Below, one piece after another: positions 5,155 to 8,148 of a stretch of DNA of 8,148 bases. Source of the stretch: an uncultured Collinsella sp. Lineage in GTDB: Bacteria > Actinomycetota > Coriobacteriia > Coriobacteriales > Coriobacteriaceae. Made by a program: the position numbers and the translations under genes. Within the stretch, counting starts at the first letter, position 1. Every line of letters begins with the position of its first letter. Below the pieces are notes generated by a model. It was not told the origin of the DNA. It saw only the letters and a program-made list of their open reading frames with translations, and ran no database searches. The stretch lies in the NCBI GenBank assembly GCA_900549135.1, contig URNI01000085.1, positions 1-8,148 on the forward strand. The letters run 5' to 3'.

Positions 5155-6555
5155 TTATGCCTCCGCGCGGAGCGGCGCGAAGCTGGCGGTACCGCCCTCG
5201 ATAACGCTCAGGTAGGCACGGCCCGTACGCTTGGCGGTAGAGGACTGCAGGCGCTCGATCTCCTCCTCGAGGATCTGATTGACGCACTCGTGACGACGGT
5301 TTTCCATAATGCCGGCGGCAATAGCCTCGGCCCGCTCGATGCTCTCGCGCGAGATACGGGCAGTATCCTCGGGGAACGCAGCGCTGTGACGGCCGACATA
5401 GGCGGGGGCAGCAGGCTGAGAGGCAGCGACGGGAGCGGGGGCTGCAACAGGAGCGGGCTCGTCAATCTCATCCAGAATCGCGGTGGCGGCGGCCCACATG
5501 TCCTCGTGGCCCGAGTAATCAGCCATGGGGACATCAACCTCGAGTGAGGCATCCGGAAGGTCGCCGGTGTCGATGCGATCTTGGGCATCAATCGATGCGG
5601 TGATGGCTGCAGGCTCATCGAGGTCATCGAAATCGATATCCGCGGCACCGGAGATGATAGGCATGCTGGCGAGGTTTACATTGTACGGCGCAGCCTCAGC
5701 CGCCTGCTGCTGGGCAGGAGCGCCCCACAGCGAGCTTTCGGCGGCACGGCGGGCGGCAACGGCCTCCTCGTCCGCGGCCATGGCTTCATCAACGTACGAA
5801 TTGTCGGCAGAAGCGTTCGCGTCCGCCGAGGTAGCGCTGTAGGCGTTATTGGCTGCCGCGTTGGCGACAAGTGCCACGAAAGCCGCCGTGCTGCCCGCAG
5901 GGGCGGCCTGGGAGCCAGACACGGCGCGTGCCGCGGCGGCGATGTCGTCGCGATTGAAGGAGCCGGTCTGCCCGCCGTTGGTGAGCTCGTCGATGGCGAC
6001 TTGATAGACGTCGCGCGAGTGTGCAGGGTCGCAGCTCACCGGCGAATCGTCGTCAAGCATACTGTCGATCATGGACCAAGCCTCGTCCTCGTCCATAGCA
6101 TCTGCGGCTCGAGCGATGGTAGGGACACCATCATCGGCATGACGGCGCTGGAACGCACCAGTCAGGCCGGAAAGGAATGCCGAGGTAGACTGCTCCGCCT
6201 GAGCCTGAGAATCAGAAGCCGCAGCGTAAGGAGTCGCATCCTGCTGCTGAGCTGAAATCGAGGCGGTCTTGAACTCGCTTTGATGCTGATTGAGATTGGC
6301 GGCACCGCCCATGGCATCGGGCTGGAACAGACGCTCTTCACGCTGCGCACGATACTCGGAGATACCCAGCGAGGCGGCATAGATGCCCACGCCCGCCACC
6401 GCGCCCACGGCGAAGGGAACCGCACCCGCCACGACCGTCTCGTTCACAGACGAAAACGGCAGCGTCGCGGCATACATAACCACGGGAGCGGCAAGGCCGA
6501 TCCCGCACGAAAGTCCGGCAAGGACTGCTCGTTGTGTTGTATCAGAAGAAGCCAT
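5155..6555 (-). CDS. Membrane-anchored acidic, alanine-rich protein of unknown function
   Basis: I do not recognise this 466-residue protein. Two hydrophobic segments (about 10-32 and 41-65) form an N-terminal hairpin. The basic stretch after the second (YRAQREER, 68-75) suggests that the long remainder is cytoplasmic. Residues 76-390 are rich in Ala, Asp, Glu, Gln and Ser and look mostly disordered, with a Pro-Ala linker near 367-386. Two similar acidic-tryptophan motifs occur at 157-170 and 351-363. The tail (398-440) is predicted by eye to be a charged helix or coiled coil, then YLSVIEGGT (448-456) and a short end. The ATG at 6555 is preferred because GGGGAG lies 5 bases upstream; a TTG at 6582 is the only longer alternative. 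It is first in a probable operon with the VanZ-family gene. An anchored scaffold or envelope factor is possible; no enzymatic motif is visible. Confidence 0.8.
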   Translation of the reverse strand: MASSDTTQRAVLAGLSCGIGLAAPVVMYAATLPFSSVNETVVAGAVPFAVGAVAGVGIYAASLGISEYRAQREERLFQPDAMGGAANLNQHQSEFKTASISAQQQDATPYAAASDSQAQAEQSTSAFLSGLTGAFQRRHADDGVPTIARAADAMDEDEAWSMIDSMLDDDSPVSCDPAHSRDVYQVAIDELTNGGQTGSFNRDDIAAAARAVSGSQAAPAGSTAAFVALVANAAANNAYSATSADANASADNSYVDEAMAADEEAVAARRAAESSLWGAPAQQQAAEAAPYNVNLASMPIISGAADIDFDDLDEPAAITASIDAQDRIDTGDLPDASLEVDVPMADYSGHEDMWAAATAILDEIDEPAPVAAPAPVAASQPAAPAYVGRHSAAFPEDTARISRESIERAEAIAAGIMENRRHECVNQILEEEIERLQSSTAKRTGRAYLSVIEGGTASFAPLRAEA

Positions 6556-6612
6556 GAGCTCTCCCCATCTTCCAGCACCCAAATCGCATCATTCAGTTGG
6601 CTGCGCGAGAGA

Positions 6613-6663
6613 AGATGAAGCGGGGCTATGCCCCAAAGCAACGGTATATGGTTCGTTTCATCT
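6613..6663 (-). promoter_or_regulatory. Foldable segment in the leader of the membrane-protein operon
   Basis: Between the predicted transcription start (about 6685) and the start codon (6555) the reverse-strand transcript can form a 7-bp closing stem (AGATGAA at 6657-6663 with TTCATCT at 6613-6619). Inside it are a strong GGGGC-ATA-GCCCC hairpin (6622-6634) and a weak ACG/CGT hairpin (6641-6643 with 6654-6656), together a three-way-junction outline. It matches no riboswitch class that I recognise. The pairing is visible; a regulatory function is inference. Confidence 0.35.
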
Positions 6664-6691
6664 GCGTTATCCGTCGCGAAGCTTAAAAGCT

Positions 6692-6720
6692 ATTATGCGA
6701 AACCGCCCTGTCGATTGCAA
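6692..6720 (-). promoter_or_regulatory. Promoter of the membrane-protein/VanZ operon
   Basis: On the reverse strand TTGCAA (6715-6720, four of six consensus) and CATAAT (6692-6697, five of six) are separated by 17 bases. Transcription would begin near 6685, giving a leader of about 130 nt. The rho terminator lies upstream of it, so the operon is transcribed independently of rho. The remaining bases between the terminator and this promoter (6721-6799) show nothing recognisable. Confidence 0.65.
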
Positions 6721-6799
6721 GCGACGATGTCGGATTGAAACGGGAAACCTGCTGCTTGCCAGTCTTATGGTCAAAAATAAGCGCGGAGCGGCGATATAG

Positions 6800-6832
6800 A
6801 AAAGGGCCGAGGCTCAAAGCCCCGACCCTTTA
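6800..6832 (-). terminator. Intrinsic terminator of rho
   Basis: On the reverse strand the arms 6818-6831 and 6801-6814 pair continuously over 14 bp, with two positions as U-G wobbles, around a 3-nt loop; a TTTT run (6800-6803) closes it. It starts 37 bases after the rho stop codon. On the forward strand the same two positions are mismatched and the T-run is short, so the signal favours the rho direction. Confidence 0.85.
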
Positions 6833-6868
6833 TTGCATTGATGACTATCGCTGCGTGTGGATGACAAC

Positions 6869-8148
6869 CTAGAACGTCTGCTCGTAGTCGCTGTGCTTTT
6901 TGGCCGAACGCACCAGGAACTCCTGGTTGGTGTTGGTGCCCTTAAGACCCTTGATAAACGACGCAGCTGCGCGCTCGGTGTTGTTCATGCCGGCAAGAAT
7001 GCGACGCAGGCCAAAGACAAACGGACGCATCTGCTCGTCAACCAACAGGTCCTCGTTACGCGTACCGGAGGCAACGGGGTCGATAGCCGGGAAGATGCGG
7101 CGGTCGGCCAGGTCGCGGTCGAGCTTGAGCTCCATGTTGCCGGTGCCCTTGAACTCCTCAAAGATGACTTCGTCCATCTTAGAGCCGGTGTCGATGAGGG
7201 CGGAGGCGAGGATGGTGAGCGAGCCTCCGTTTTCGATATTGCGGGCTGCACCCAGGAAACGCTTGGGCGGATACAAGGCCGCCGAATCGACACCGCCCGA
7301 AAGGATGCGGCCCGAGGCGGGTGCCGCCAAGTTGTAGGCGCGGGCAAGACGCGTGATGGAATCGAGCACCACCACGACATCGCCGCCCAGCTCCACGATG
7401 CGCTTGGCGCGCTCGATGACGAGCTCGGCCACGCGGGTGTGGTTGTCTGCGGGCATATCGAAGGTCGAGGCCACGACCTCACCCTTGATGGAGCGCTGCA
7501 TATCGGTGACCTCTTCGGGGCGCTCGTCAACGAGCAGGCAGATGAGGTGCACCTCGGGGTTGTTGATCGAGATGGACTGGCAGATCTTCTTAAGGATCGT
7601 TGTCTTACCGGCCTTGGGCGGCGACACGATCAGGCCACGCTGGCCCTTGCCGATCGGCGACACGATATCGATGGCGCGACCGGTAATGGAATCCTTGCCG
7701 TGCTCCATGCGCAGCGGCTCGTTGGGATAGACCGGGGTAAGGTCGCCGAACTTGGGGCGATTGCGAATCTGCTCGGGATCCATGCCATTGACGGTCGTGA
7801 TCTTGGCGAGACCGGCTCGCTTGTCGCCGCCGCGCGAGGGGCGCAGCGAACCCTCGATGACATCGCCCGTTCGCAGGCGTGCGGAGCGGATGAGGTAAGC
7901 AGGAACGAAGGCGTCCTCGTTGGACTTCATGTAACCGTGGGCGTGGATGATACCGGAGCTGTCCGGGCGAATCTGCAAGATGCCCTTAATATCGCGGAAG
8001 CCCTCGGCCTTCGCGGCGGTCGTGTAGATCTCCTCGACGAGCTCAGCCTTCTTCTTGCCGGTCGTCTCGATCTCGAACTCTTTTGCCTTCTCACGCAGCT
8101 CGGCGACCTTCATGGCCGCGAGCTCCTCGCGCGAAAGCGTGGGCTCGG
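6869..8148 (-). CDS. rho: Transcription termination factor Rho (5' end outside window)
   Basis: This is the hexameric RNA-dependent ATPase that releases RNA polymerase from transcripts. Numbering from the ATG at 8113: an N-terminal helical Rho domain (about 1-38), the RNA-binding cold-shock-like fold (about 42-112), Walker A PPKAGKTT (165-172, K170), the catalytic segment LLVDERPEE with E197, Walker B VVVVLD ending at D251, the Q-loop region around ASGRILSGGVD (266-276), and GTGNMELKLDRDLADRRIFP with SGTR (R352). The motor core is highly conserved. The frame stays open upstream of 8113 to the window edge and reads EEPTLSREELAAMKVAEL-like sequence, which continues the Rho N-domain, so I expect the true start outside the window, as in long actinobacterial Rho proteins. 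A GAGGAG 9 bases before the ATG at 8113 makes a start there a possible alternative. The RNA-binding loop is unusual (see findings). Confidence 0.95.
   Translation of the reverse strand, partial: EPTLSREELAAMKVAELREKAKEFEIETTGKKKAELVEEIYTTAAKAEGFRDIKGILQIRPDSSGIIHAHGYMKSNEDAFVPAYLIRSARLRTGDVIEGSLRPSRGGDKRAGLAKITTVNGMDPEQIRNRPKFGDLTPVYPNEPLRMEHGKDSITGRAIDIVSPIGKGQRGLIVSPPKAGKTTILKKICQSISINNPEVHLICLLVDERPEEVTDMQRSIKGEVVASTFDMPADNHTRVAELVIERAKRIVELGGDVVVVLDSITRLARAYNLAAPASGRILSGGVDSAALYPPKRFLGAARNIENGGSLTILASALIDTGSKMDEVIFEEFKGTGNMELKLDRDLADRRIFPAIDPVASGTRNEDLLVDEQMRPFVFGLRRILAGMNNTERAAASFIKGLKGTNTNQEFLVRSAKKHSDYEQTF

Noticed and set aside
5581..6255. Forward open frame of 224 codons opposite the acidic protein gene
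   Set aside because: Glycine- and arginine-rich antisense product caused by repetitive alanine and acidic codons on the coding strand; no start signal.
6383..6799. Forward open frame of 138 codons over the start of the unknown membrane protein and its leader
   Set aside because: No ribosome site, runs antisense through a good promoter and the leader, and shows no protein-like composition.

Overview
The window looks like a chromosomal segment from a GC-rich, host-associated actinobacterium of the Coriobacteriia, most like Collinsella. This is inferred from protein character, codon use and the form of Rho, not from a database search. It holds five complete protein genes, one gene cut by the window edge, two tRNA genes and several well-formed terminators and promoters. 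No mobile element, CRISPR array or prophage gene was seen.

Left part (1-2355): a gene-free stretch with a long, nearly perfect inverted repeat (85-157) precedes a forward gene for a soluble FAD-dependent oxidoreductase of the fumarate reductase / L-aspartate oxidase family. Its 3' side is a hairpin-rich spacer. Next comes a reverse-strand tRNA operon, tRNA-His(GTG) then tRNA-Lys(CTT), with a recognisable promoter and an intrinsic terminator.

Middle part (2356-4712): two forward genes, each with its own ribosome binding site and terminator. One is a fold-type-I PLP aminotransferase. The other is a zinc-containing ROK-family fructokinase. A two-way terminator closes the second gene against the convergent reverse operon.

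Right part (4698-8148), all on the reverse strand: rho (5' end outside the window) ends in an intrinsic terminator. A sigma-70-like promoter and a leader of about 130 nt with foldable segments follow. They drive a probable two-gene operon: a large membrane-anchored, acidic, alanine-rich protein of unknown function, then a small VanZ-family membrane protein starting 7 nt after its stop.

Most genes are housekeeping or metabolic and do not form one pathway. The parts least explained by known biology are the membrane-anchored acidic protein with its VanZ partner, the inverted repeat at 85-157, the foldable spacer at 1864-1982, and the unusual RNA-binding face of Rho.
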